From contig CAWBVG010000021.1 of the NCBI GenBank assembly GCA_963792175.1, positions 39,569 to 103,568 of the forward strand: a stretch of 64,000 nucleotides of DNA. Direction: 5' to 3'. Each line of letters starts with the position of its first letter. The stretch's first letter is position 1. The stretch is from CAWBVG01 sp963792175 (GTDB lineage Bacteria; Acidobacteriota; Vicinamibacteria; Vicinamibacterales; CAVVIG01). Below are positions 9,675 to 18,192 of this stretch, piece after piece. Under the pieces are notes generated by a model. That model worked only from the letters and a program-made list of their open reading frames with translations, was not told the origin of the DNA and searched no databases. A program made the position numbers and the translations under genes.

Positions 9675-11309
9675 TTAGCGGCCTTCGAGCTTTTCGATCA
9701 GCTGCCGGGCCTCCTTCGACGCCGGGTCGAGCGCCAGTGCGCGCTCGGCTTCGGCACGTGCCGCGACGGAATCCTTCGCCTGTCGGTACGCTTCGCCGAG
9801 CAGCGCGTGCGCCTCCGCGGTTTCGGCGCTCCAGGCCGCGACCTTGAACGCGGCAATCGCTTCGCTCACCCTTCCGTTGCGCAGGTGTATCCGCCCGAGC
9901 AGCAGGTGTCCCTCGGCCAGATACGGCGAGATGTACAGCGCGTGGTTCAGTTCGACGACGGCCTCGCGATCGTTCTCGCGCTGATACAGCCGGCGGCCGC
10001 GATCGAGGTAGAACGTGGCGAGCTGTTCCTGATCGCGCTGCTCGTTCGCCGCCAGCCTCGTCTCGATCCGCGCATGCGGCAGCTCGACCTCGTTTTTGAC
10101 GCGTTCGAGACCCTTTGGCACGGCGTCGCCGCCAGGACGCCGGGCCATCGCGTCATACGTCGACGACAGCCGCCGCGCCAGTTCGCGCTCGCGCGTCGAT
10201 TCCGCGGTCTCTCCCTGCGCGGCGAGCGCGGCGGCGAGCACGAAGTGCGCGTCGCCGTCGGCCGGATTGCGCCGCACGGCTTCGCGCAGCCAATACACGG
10301 CGCCAGGGGGATCGCGGTTTTCCCAGTAGGCGTAGCCCAGGTTGAACACATAGTCCTGGTCGCCCGGATCGGCCTCGGCCGCTTTTGAGAAGTAGTAGGT
10401 CGGAACGCCGGTTTGCGGCGTTGCGCCGCGGCGAAGCTGGACGACGCCCAGGTTGTTCAGCACCGTCGGCGTCGGCTGCGCCTCCGCGAGCGCGTTGAAC
10501 GTGGCAAACGCGTCGTCGTACTTCTTCAGCTGCAGCTGCGACACGCCTGCGAGAAAACGCGCTTGCCTTCCCCAATGAGAGATCGACGTGACGGATGCCG
10601 CCGCCGCGAGCGCTTTCTGGTGGTCCCCCTGCTCGGTGAACACCTCCCACAGCGCCAGGCGCGCCCGATCGAACGATGGCTGCTGCTTCAAGGCCGAGTT
10701 CAAGTAATTGATCGCGGTCGCCGGCGTCTCCGCGAGCAGGCCCTTGATGAAATCCTCGAAGACCGCGACGGGCGGCTGCTGACGGGCGATCTCCTCCGAG
10801 CTGACCGACGATGGCGCGATACGCCGCGCGATCCGCTCGAAGATCTTGAACAGGTCCGGCAGCGGTCCCCGCTCCGTCACGTCGACCTGCACGCGCCCGG
10901 TGTCGAGCGTGATACTCCTCGCCCGGACGACGAGCACGTCGTTCTCCATCTGCAGCGACCCGACGACGACCCGCGCCGCGCCCACCAGCTGGCCGATGCG
11001 GATGACCGTCGCGTCGGTGAGGGCGGCCACCGGCGGCACCTGCAGCCGCTCGAACGCCTGCAGCCGTTCCTGTCGCGTGATCGCGTCGGTGCCGACGGCA
11101 TTCAGATCGTCGGTGAGCAGCACCGCCGACGCTTCGCCCAGCCAGAAGATGCGGCCCTCGCGTTTGAGGTTGTCGAATGGGACGACGAGGGTCCGCGGCG
11201 CGGCGGACAGCGGTGACAGCCGGGTCGGGGCCGGCCGTGCCTGCGCCGCACTCTCGGCCGCCCAGCCGCAACACAGCATCGCGGCGATCGAGCACACGAG
11301 CCGATTCAC
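9675..11309 (-). CDS. Secreted TPR-repeat protein with FlgO/TolB-like N-terminal domain
   Basis: A 544-residue protein. GTG at 11309 gives a signal peptide (NRLVCSIAAMLCCGWAAESAAQA). A domain resembling the TolB/FlgO N-terminal fold follows (TLVVPFDNLKREGRIFWLGE, ARVVVGSLQMENDVLVVRAR). From about residue 220 to the end there are repeated 34-residue TPR helices (FLAGVSQLQLKKYDDAFATF, HLLLGRIHLRNGRVSEAIAA). Such proteins assemble complexes in the envelope, and no enzymatic motif is present. The start overlaps the stop of the upstream gene (GTGA), so the two genes are translationally coupled. Confidence 0.8.
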   Translation of the reverse strand: MNRLVCSIAAMLCCGWAAESAAQARPAPTRLSPLSAAPRTLVVPFDNLKREGRIFWLGEASAVLLTDDLNAVGTDAITRQERLQAFERLQVPPVAALTDATVIRIGQLVGAARVVVGSLQMENDVLVVRARSITLDTGRVQVDVTERGPLPDLFKIFERIARRIAPSSVSSEEIARQQPPVAVFEDFIKGLLAETPATAINYLNSALKQQPSFDRARLALWEVFTEQGDHQKALAAAASVTSISHWGRQARFLAGVSQLQLKKYDDAFATFNALAEAQPTPTVLNNLGVVQLRRGATPQTGVPTYYFSKAAEADPGDQDYVFNLGYAYWENRDPPGAVYWLREAVRRNPADGDAHFVLAAALAAQGETAESTRERELARRLSSTYDAMARRPGGDAVPKGLERVKNEVELPHARIETRLAANEQRDQEQLATFYLDRGRRLYQRENDREAVVELNHALYISPYLAEGHLLLGRIHLRNGRVSEAIAAFKVAAWSAETAEAHALLGEAYRQAKDSVAARAEAERALALDPASKEARQLIEKLEGR

Positions 11310-11896
11310 GGCACCTCTGGCGGCTGACCGTTGCGCAGCGCGACATTCAGGACGCAGCTCGTTTTTCCGGTTCCGCGGCAGGCGACCACTTCGATGTGCG
11401 CGCCGACGTCGAAGAGCACCATCAGCCGCGTGAAGGCGGCGGCATAGTAGCCACACAGCGGCGACGGGACCGGTTCGCGCACCGTACAGAAGATCGACGC
11501 GCGCACGTCGACGCTGGCCGTGCCGCGGCGCAGGCGCGAGATGGCGCGGCTTCCCTGATAACTGTCCCGCACCAGCGCCCGCCCCATCCGGAGCAGCACG
11601 CGGTGCCGCAACCACGCGGGCGACGCCTTGACGAGCGAGCGCCTGAATGGACGCATGGATTGGACGGTCCACTCGGCCGCGTATTCGCCGGCCCGGGTGG
11701 TGATCAACCCGTAGGCGTCGCCTTCCTGGCGCAGGAAGCTGAGGACGGCATAGAGCGGCGCCAGGCCGATCGTCCCTTCACGCAGACCCTCGGCGTTCAG
11801 CCAGTTTTCGTAGAAGGACAGACGAGTCGGCAGGATGTCTGCGATGGCCTGATGCAGACTTGCGACGAGCACGCGACCAACGCCAGCTTCTCGCAT
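11306..11896 (-). CDS. Small V4R/HNOB-fold-like sensor protein (tentative)
   Basis: A 196-residue soluble protein without signal peptide. The C-terminal pattern, a cysteine before a helix (PLCGYYAAAFTRLMVLFD) then a strand ending ACRGTGKTSC, resembles the V4R and heme-NO-binding folds, where E-x-x-C-x-x-x-G-x-x-x-C closes the domain. N-terminal helices (SLHQAIADILPTRLSFYENW) fit the same fold. The match is from motif memory only and needs a profile search. It overlaps the TPR gene by four bases (GTGA) and lies 30 bases from the divergent mobA. Two cysteines near the end could bind metal or form a disulfide. Confidence 0.5.
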   Translation of the reverse strand: MREAGVGRVLVASLHQAIADILPTRLSFYENWLNAEGLREGTIGLAPLYAVLSFLRQEGDAYGLITTRAGEYAAEWTVQSMRPFRRSLVKASPAWLRHRVLLRMGRALVRDSYQGSRAISRLRRGTASVDVRASIFCTVREPVPSPLCGYYAAAFTRLMVLFDVGAHIEVVACRGTGKTSCVLNVALRNGQPPEVP

Positions 11897-11926
11897 TCAG
11901 GATAGGATCGAGGCTAGGGAGCCTAG

Positions 11927-12484
11927 ATGCAGTCGGTAGCCATTCTGGCGGGCGGCGATGCGCGGCGCTTCGGCGGACGCGACAAGGGCGCCCTCGTCGT
12001 CGACGGACGTACGATTCTGGAACGGCAGATCTCCGAGCTGTCGACGGTCACACCGGACGTGCGCGTGATCCGCCGCGAGGACGATCTGGTGCCGGGCTGC
12101 GGGCCGCTCGGCGGCCTGCACGCGGCGTTGAACGCGGCCCGCGGCGACGCGCTCTTCCTCGTCGCCTGCGACATGCCGTTCGTCACCGCGGCGCTGGCCG
12201 CTTACCTGCTGACGCTGGCCGGCGATGCCGACGCCGTGGTGCCGCGGACGGAGCGCGGCTATCATCCGCTCTGTGCTGTGTATGGGCGCGCCTGCCTTCC
12301 TGCGGTCGAGCGGCGGCTCGCGGAGCGGCGGCTCAAGATGCTCGACCTGCTGCACGACCTGCGGGTCCGCGACGTGACAGCCGACGATCTCGGCCGATTC
12401 GGCAATTGCGATCGGCTGCTCGCCAACGTGAACACGCCGGCCGAGTACGCGAGCCTCGAGGCGCTTCAAGGTCACAAAAAGTAA
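11927..12484 (+). CDS. mobA: Molybdenum cofactor guanylyltransferase
   Basis: Nucleotidyltransferase that adds GMP to molybdopterin to make the bis-MGD cofactor. The signature LAGGDARRFGGRDKGALVVDG appears at residues 7-27; the nucleotide loop PGCGPLGGLHAAL and the metal-binding aspartate in ACDMPFV follow. Its 185 residues fit the family. It is followed after 55 bases by argS on the same strand. No other molybdopterin gene is in the window. Confidence 0.9.
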   Translation: MQSVAILAGGDARRFGGRDKGALVVDGRTILERQISELSTVTPDVRVIRREDDLVPGCGPLGGLHAALNAARGDALFLVACDMPFVTAALAAYLLTLAGDADAVVPRTERGYHPLCAVYGRACLPAVERRLAERRLKMLDLLHDLRVRDVTADDLGRFGNCDRLLANVNTPAEYASLEALQGHKK

Positions 12485-12539
12485 TCGTAGCACGAGCGTA
12501 GCGGCAGCTTACCGCCAGCCCGACGGACTCAACGCATCG

Positions 12540-14577
12540 ATGATTCTCACCGTTCAACGACACGTCCACGACGCCATCGCGGCCGCGATCCGCCGGCAGT
12601 ACGGCCTGGAAGAGATTCCTGACTTTGCCGTCGAAGTGCCGCCCAACCGCGCCCTCGGCGATCTCGCGGTGACGGTCGCCTTTCAGCTGGCGCGATCGCT
12701 GCGGAAGGCGCCGCGCGCGATCGCCCAGGAACTGGCGCAGGCGGTCGGCGAGATTCCGGGGGTGGCGCGCATTGTTTCGGCGCCCAACGGCTATCTGAAT
12801 CTGTATCTCGATCGCTACGCCTTCTTCCTGCCGCGCGTGCGGCAGCAGGTGCCGCCGGAGACGGTCGCTGCGGAAAAGACGATCGTCGAGCACACGGCCA
12901 TCAATCCCAACAAGGCGGCGCACATCGGTCACCTGCGGAACGCGGCACTGGGCGACACGATTGCGCGCGTGCTGCGCTTCCGCGGGCTGCAGGTCGAGGT
13001 GCAGAACTACATCGACGACCTGGGCGTGCAGGTCGCCGACATCCTCGTCGGCTTCATGGAGCTCGAACATCGCACGCCTCGCCGAGGTCCGCGAGATTGC
13101 GGACACGACGCGGTTCGACTACTACTGCTGGGATCTGTATTCGCGCGTCACGGAATGGTACGGCGAGGACGCCGCGCGTCTCCAGGTGCGGGCGCGCGCG
13201 CTGCACGATCTGGAGCACGGCGGCAACGACGCGGCCGCGATGGCGTCGTTGATCGTCGAGCGCATCGTGCGCGCCCATCTGGCGACGATGGCGCGGTTGA
13301 ACATCGGCTACGACCTGCTCACCTACGAGGGCGACATCATCCGGCTGCAATTCTGGGCGCGGGCGTTCGAAATCCTCAAGGCGCAAGGCGCCGTGTTCCT
13401 TCAGACGGAAGGCAAGCTCGCCGGCTGCTGGGTGATGAAGATCGAAGAGGACACTCCTCCCGCGTCGGTCGAGGCAGACACCGAATCTCGCCTGTCCCGC
13501 CGAAGCGCGGAACGCGCGCAGGCGGAGGCCGACGAGGAGGACACCCGTGAGAAGGTCATCGTCCGCTCGAACGGCGTCGTGACCTACATCGGCAAGGATC
13601 TCGCGAATCAGTTCTGGAAGCTCGGTCTTCTGGGCCGCGACTTCCGGTATCGCCTGTTCGCGACGCAGGCCGGCGGGCGGCCGCTCTGGTCGACGACATC
13701 GGGCGACGGCGATCCGAACGCTCCGCGGTTTGGCCGTGCGGCGCGCATCTACAACGTCATCGACTCGCGCCAGATGTACCTGCAGGCGCTGCTGAGTCAG
13801 GCGCTGCGGGCGCTCGGTCACCCGCGGGAGGCGGAGAATTCGATCCATTTCTCGTACGAGATGGTCGCGCTGTCTCACGCGACCGCGCGCCAGCTCGGCT
13901 ATGAGACCGCCGACAGCGATGAGGCTCGAAAACCCTTCGTCGAGGTTTCGGGACGCAAAGGGCTTGGGGTCAAGATCGACGATCTGCTGGACCTCCTGGT
14001 CCAGAACGCCACGACGGAAGTGCAAAAGCGTAATCCCGGCTTCTCGGAAGCGGATTGCGAGCACGTTGGCCGGCAGATCGGCGTCGCCGCGATTCGCTAC
14101 TTCATGCTGAAGTTCTCGCGCGGCAAACTCATCGTGTTCGATATGGCCGAGGCGCTCAGCTTCGAAGGGGAGACTGGTCCGTATCTGCAGTATGCTGTCG
14201 TGCGAGCCAACAACATCTTCCATAAGTTGCGCGAGCGGGAGGGGCTCTCCGAAGCCGACATCGTGGGCGCTCTCGACGGCATCGGCACGCAGGAACTGGC
14301 GGACGAGGGCGACCATAGTCTCTGGGCCGTCGTGTTCGAGGCATCGCGCCTCGACGATATCGTCGAACAGGTGGTGCGGACGCTCGAGTTTTCGGTGCTG
14401 GCGAAGTACACCTTCGGGCTCGCGCAGCTGTTCAATGCGTTCTACCATCGCGCGCCGATCCTGGGGGAAGAGGACCTCGATCGAAAGCGGTGGCGCGCGG
14501 CCGGCGTCGCGTACGTGCGGAGCCAGCTCACGCGCGCGCTCGATTTGATGGGGATTGACGTGCCGACGCGAATGTAA
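12540..14577 (+). CDS. argS: Arginyl-tRNA synthetase, frameshifted
   Basis: Class I aminoacyl-tRNA synthetase that charges tRNA-Arg. The N-terminal Add1 domain is followed by the HIGH motif within NPNKAAHIGHLRN, the YIDDLGVQ segment and a KMSKS-like loop SGRKGLGVKIDDL. The C-terminal anticodon-binding helices end RSQLTRALDLMGIDVPTRM. One extra G near 13063 breaks the frame; removing it gives GFMELNIARLAEVREIADTT. About 25 residues rich in Arg, Glu and Ala (around 13470-13540) interrupt the catalytic domain between MKIEEDTPP and KVIVRSNGVVTY. They are encoded partly by a REP-like sequence. The gene ends 2 bases before the amidotransferase. Confidence 0.94.
13494..13526. repeat. REP-like insertion within argS
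   Basis: The stretch beginning CCCGCCGAAGCGCG and ending GCAGGCGGA is an imperfect palindrome carrying the same CGCCGAAGC and AGGCGG words as the elements at 6111, 25926 and 27311. It is translated in frame as an Arg/Ala/Glu-rich loop, SRLSRRSAERAQAEADEE, that other arginyl-tRNA synthetases would not be expected to have. Confidence 0.5.
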
Positions 14578-14579
14578 CG

Positions 14580-15278
14580 ATGCCGCTCATTGCGATCAGC
14601 GCCTGCCGGAAAATCGAGGACTACAAACAGGCCATCCTCCATGTCGGGGGCGACGTCCGCATTGTCGATGCGGCGATGCGGGTCGAGGACGCGCTCGCGG
14701 ATGTCGAGGGGCTGCTGCTCACGGGCGGAGACGACGTCGCGCCTTCGCGCTACGGCGAATCGCCGCATCCGGCCGTCGTCGAAGCCGAATCGGGCCGCGA
14801 CGAGTTCGAGATCGATCTGATTGCCGCGGCACGCAAACGCAGTCTGCCGATCTTCGCCATCTGCCGTGGCATCCAGGTGCTGAACGTGGCCGCCGGCGGT
14901 ACGCTGGTCCAGGACATCCCGTCACAGATTCACGGCGCGCTCCCACACAGCCTGCCGGCGCCGCCGCACGAAGCGTACGAGCTCGCGCACGAAGTCTGGC
15001 TCGACAAGGACACGCTGCTGACGCGCCTGATGCGCGAGCGCCTCAGCGACGCCGACTCGTGCGAAGTGAACAGCAGGCATCATCAGGCGGTGAAAGATCT
15101 GGCGGCCGGGTTGCGCGTCTCGGCCACGGCGCCCGACGGCGTCATCGAAGCGATCGAGGATCCCGAGACGCGCTTCTGCCTCGGCGTTCAGTGGCACCCG
15201 GAAAACTTCTGGCGCACCGGCGAGTTCCGCCCCCTCTTCGAGGGCTTCCTCGAGGCGGCCCAGAACGCCAAGAAATGA
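14580..15278 (+). CDS. Class I glutamine amidotransferase-like hydrolase (PuuD/peptidase C26 type)
   Basis: A 232-residue protein of the gamma-glutamyl-gamma-aminobutyrate hydrolase group. The glycine-rich GLLLTGGDDVAPSRYGE motif, the nucleophile cysteine in FAICRGIQVLNV and the catalytic His-Glu pair in GVQWHPENF are all present, so it should be active on a gamma-glutamyl amide. The substrate could be gamma-glutamyl-GABA or another gamma-glutamylated amine; no puu pathway genes are nearby. The ATG is 2 bases after the argS stop, suggesting co-transcription with mobA-argS. Confidence 0.85.
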   Translation: MPLIAISACRKIEDYKQAILHVGGDVRIVDAAMRVEDALADVEGLLLTGGDDVAPSRYGESPHPAVVEAESGRDEFEIDLIAAARKRSLPIFAICRGIQVLNVAAGGTLVQDIPSQIHGALPHSLPAPPHEAYELAHEVWLDKDTLLTRLMRERLSDADSCEVNSRHHQAVKDLAAGLRVSATAPDGVIEAIEDPETRFCLGVQWHPENFWRTGEFRPLFEGFLEAAQNAKK

Positions 15279-15324
15279 CGTAGCGCCTGCGCTACCAGAC
15301 GGCCGCCGTCGGCGATTTCGTTCC

Positions 15325-16575
15325 TCAACCTTGATCGAGCACTAGCACTGTTTCCACATGCGGCGTGTTCGGGAAAAGATCGAACGCGTCTGCCCGCGCA
15401 ATCGTGTAGCCGGCGTCGACGAGGCGGCGCGCATCGCGCGCGAGGGTGGCGACGTCGCAGGACACATACACGATCTGGCGGGCGTGGACGGAGAGTACGC
15501 CGTCCAACGCCTCGCGCGACATCCCGGTGCGCGGCGGGTCCACGACGACGGTGTCGATCGCCGGGCACCCCGGCAGCTGAGCCGCCGCGCTCGGAAGCCA
15601 TGCAGCGGAGTTCTCGACCGGCTGGTGCGTGGTCGTCAGCCGCCCACCGGCTGCCTCGGCGTTGGCGCGTAGATCCTCAGCCGCCAGACGATCGCCTTCC
15701 ACGGCGACGACCCAGTTTCCTCGCGTCAATGCGGCGGACACCGCAAACAGGCCCGCGCCCGCGTACAGGTCGGCTACCGCGGCGCCGGTGGGCAGACACT
15801 CGACGACGTGCGTCACGAGGTCGCGCAGAAGGAAACGGTTTCCCTGGAAGAACGAGAGCGCGTGGCGGCGCAGCGTGAAGGTCGACTCGCCAATCGTCAG
15901 CGTGTCAGTGACGAACGGGGGCGGCGTCAACCCAGGCGTCGATCGAACGATCTCGAGCAGCCTGGCATCCGGCGGGCGCGACGTGTCCAGGTGGACCACG
16001 CGTTGGTCCGCGGCCACGTTCTCGGACAGCTCGAGACCATGGACCGTGTCGGTGCCGATCGACTGGATCCCCGACGCCAATCGCTCGAGCGCATCGCATG
16101 TCTCCGGCAACAACTGATGCGTCGCGCGCGCGTCGCAGAGATCGTGGGTGCCTTCGCGGAAGAATCCGAAGCGGCCGCCGCGAACGTGGAGACGCGCGCG
16201 CATGCGGTAGCCGCGCTCCGGCGACGCCTTCACGGTGACGGCGGACGGCAGCGTCAGACGGCCGATGCGCGCGAAGGCGTCCGCGATCACCTGGCCTTTG
16301 ATCTCGAGCTGTCGCGGATAGGCGACGTGCGAGTAGGTGCAGCCGCCGCACGACGGATCCACAAACCCCGCGCGCCGGTCGGCTGACGGCTCGTCCACGC
16401 CGACGGTCTCGGCGAACGCGACCCCTTTGCTGACACGATCGATCCGCGCCTGCACCCGTTCGCCCGGGATCGCCCCGCCGACGAGCACGACCTGCCCGTC
16501 GACGCGGCCGATCATGCGTCCGCCAGCCGCCGGTTTCTCGGCAGTCAGCGCCACGGTCTGTCCCGGTTTCAGCAT
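15325..16575 (-). CDS. RumA/TrmA-family RNA uracil-C5 methyltransferase
   Basis: SAM-dependent enzyme that makes 5-methyluridine in rRNA or tRNA. A TRAM domain opens the protein (LKPGQTVALTAEKPAAGGRM to AFAETV). A cysteine cluster follows (DPSCGGCTYSHV with DLCDA further on), consistent with partial retention of the RumA iron-sulfur site. The Rossmann domain shows VADLYAGAGLFAVSAA, and the catalytic region has VVVDPPRTGMS and YVSCDVATLARD with the nucleophile cysteine. ATG 16575 (MLKPGQ) is chosen over an upstream start, because the intervening bases form the hairpin at 16588-16639. Whether it is RlmD or another member cannot be decided here. Confidence 0.87.
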   Translation of the reverse strand: MLKPGQTVALTAEKPAAGGRMIGRVDGQVVLVGGAIPGERVQARIDRVSKGVAFAETVGVDEPSADRRAGFVDPSCGGCTYSHVAYPRQLEIKGQVIADAFARIGRLTLPSAVTVKASPERGYRMRARLHVRGGRFGFFREGTHDLCDARATHQLLPETCDALERLASGIQSIGTDTVHGLELSENVAADQRVVHLDTSRPPDARLLEIVRSTPGLTPPPFVTDTLTIGESTFTLRRHALSFFQGNRFLLRDLVTHVVECLPTGAAVADLYAGAGLFAVSAALTRGNWVVAVEGDRLAAEDLRANAEAAGGRLTTTHQPVENSAAWLPSAAAQLPGCPAIDTVVVDPPRTGMSREALDGVLSVHARQIVYVSCDVATLARDARRLVDAGYTIARADAFDLFPNTPHVETVLVLDQG

Positions 16576-16587
16576 GTGGTGGTCATG

Positions 16588-16639
16588 AGCAGACCTGAAC
16601 GTCTGCACGACGCTGGTCGTGCAGGCATTCAGGTCTGCT
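16588..16639. terminator. Long near-perfect hairpin between two minus-strand genes
   Basis: AGCAGACCTGAA at 16588-16599 pairs with TTCAGGTCTGCT at 16628-16639. TCTGCACGAC (16602-16611) pairs with GTCGTGCAGG (16616-16625), leaving a four-base GCTG loop and one two-base bulge pair. It covers the stop codon of the upstream gene and ends 12 bases before the methyltransferase ATG. There is no T-tract, so rho-independent termination is uncertain. A processing site or a translational brake is equally possible. Confidence 0.7.
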
Positions 16640-17394
16640 GGTACGCGATCTGAGGCAACTGGAGTCGCTCACGCACCAGCGCGTCCAGCGCCTGTTCGTG
16701 TGCGAGCGCCAGTGATTCTGGCGCCATGCCGGCGCGAAACGGGGCCAGCGATTCTTCCACCTCGTTCGACAGGGCCGTACGGGTGGGCGAATCGAGCAAC
16801 GCTCGCGCCTGTTGCAGCAGCTCCGCGTCGAGCGCCGCCAGTCGGGCAATCAGCTCCTGTCGCGCCTCGCCGCGAACGCCAGCCGTCTTGGTGCGCGCCG
16901 CCTCGAGCTCCGCGGCAGCACGATCGATGAGCGGATCGAACGCGGAGCCCAGCGTTCCCCGGGCTCGCGCCTCGCTCAGCCGCAAGACGACTCGCTCGAG
17001 GTGGGCCGGCAGCGACTGTCGGGCGACTGGGGACTGGGGGACTGGGGACTGGGGACTGAAGACTGACGCCTGGCGACTGAAGACTGATGCCCACCGCCCG
17101 GCGCCATTCGTCGAACACGTCGAGAACGTCCGCCTCGCAGAAGTCGATCTTCACCGGACGGCGCCTCGGCCCCTTGCGATAGTAACGCTCGAAGCAGCGA
17201 TCGATGCCGGCGCACGCGACTTTGAGCGGCACGCCTTGCGTCGCCCAGCCGGCGACGAGATCGAACGACGGCCCGGTGACGCGAATCAGATGCCCGTCGT
17301 TCTTGCGGCACAGATAGGTTTCGATCTCCCGGCAGTACTCCGCAATCCGAGATCCGAAATCCGCGATGTCTGCGGTTACTGGTTCCTTTCCCAC
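16629..17394 (-). CDS. Conserved hypothetical protein with repeat-encoded linker, frameshifted
   Basis: About 255 residues, function unknown. The N-terminal half (FGSRIAEYCREIETYLCRKN, then GIDRCFERYYRKG and FCEADVLDVFDEWRRAV) is basic and helical. The C-terminal half (RLSEARARGTLGSAFDPLID to LQLPQIAYQQT) is a long Ala/Glu-rich helical segment that could form a coiled coil. Between them lies a linker of repeated Gln-Ser-Pro and Val-Pro-Ser encoded by GGGGACT heptamers at 17025-17060. The frame breaks at a five-G run (17036-17040) where the neighbouring repeats have four; removing one G restores one reading frame. GTG 17394 overlaps the coaX stop, so the pair should be co-translated. Confidence 0.6.
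17025..17088. repeat. GGGGACT heptamer array inside a coding region
   Basis: Four consecutive GGGGACT heptamers, one of them with five G, followed by two GACTGAAGACTGA-type variants. GGGGACT (complement AGTCCCC) is the very word described as an STRR heptamer in heterocystous cyanobacteria. It is translated as a Ser/Pro/Gln linker in the surrounding gene. Confidence 0.85.
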
Positions 17395-18152
17395 ACGAGC
17401 CTCAGGCCGTGGAGCGTCAAATCGGCGTCGACGTGCTCGATCAGCGAGGTTTCGGGCGCGATCACCTCAGCCAGGCCGCCGGTCGCGATGCACAGCGCTT
17501 GCCCGCCGAGTTCGTCGCTCATCCGGCGCACGAGTCCCTCCACCATACCCACGTATCCCCAGAACAGGCCGGCCTCCATCGCGCCGACGGTGGTCCGGCC
17601 GATCACGCGCGGCGGCTTCCGCACGTCGATGCGCGGCAGCCGCGCCGCGCGCTGAAACAGCGCGTCCGCCGAAATCTGCACGCCCGGGCAGATCGCGCCG
17701 CCCAGGTACTCCCCTTTCGCCGTAATCGCATCCAGCGTCGTCGCGGTCCCGAAATCGACGACCACCATCGGCCGCGAGGCGCTGCGCCCGAACCGCTCGA
17801 AAGCAGCAATGCCGTTCACGATGCGATCGGCGCCGACCTCCGCTGGATTCTCGTAGAGGATCGGCATGTTGGTGTTGACGCCGGGTTCGACGATCAGGGC
17901 GGTCACGCCGAAATAGCGCTGCGCCATGTCGCGGATGGTGCCAGTCAGAGGCGGCACCACCGAGCCGATGATCACGGCGCGAATCTGCACCCGTTCGATC
18001 CGGCTGTGCGCGAAGAGTCCGTCGACGAGCAGGCCGAGCTCGTCGGACGTCCGCTCGCGCACCGTCTGGAGGCGCCAGCTCTGAACCAGCTCGGCGCCGT
18101 CGAACACGCCGAGCACGATGTTCGTGTTCCCGACATCAATGGCTAGGAGCAC
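17376..18152 (-). CDS. coaX: Type III pantothenate kinase
   Basis: First step of coenzyme A synthesis, phosphorylating pantothenate. CoaX signatures: LLAIDVGNTNIVLGVFDG at the start (phosphate loop), GADRIVNGIAAFERF, VVDFGTATTLDAI and GAICPGVQISADALFQRAARLP. GTG 18152 is preferred because it begins exactly at the conserved N-terminus; the open frame extends 9 codons further up without matching the family. The product is 258 residues, normal length. The stop overlaps the next gene. It sits in the cofactor cluster nadC-birA-coaX on the minus strand, the same order seen in many bacteria. Confidence 0.93.
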   Translation of the reverse strand: MLLAIDVGNTNIVLGVFDGAELVQSWRLQTVRERTSDELGLLVDGLFAHSRIERVQIRAVIIGSVVPPLTGTIRDMAQRYFGVTALIVEPGVNTNMPILYENPAEVGADRIVNGIAAFERFGRSASRPMVVVDFGTATTLDAITAKGEYLGGAICPGVQISADALFQRAARLPRIDVRKPPRVIGRTTVGAMEAGLFWGYVGMVEGLVRRMSDELGGQALCIATGGLAEVIAPETSLIEHVDADLTLHGLRLVWERNQ

Positions 18153-18192
18153 AAGCCGCACCAAGGACACTGAGGTCAACTACGACGAACCG

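Noticed and set aside
17025..17088. Word arrays considered as a CRISPR array
   Set aside because: Units are 7-8 bases in direct contact with no spacers, often mirrored, and no cas gene is in the window.
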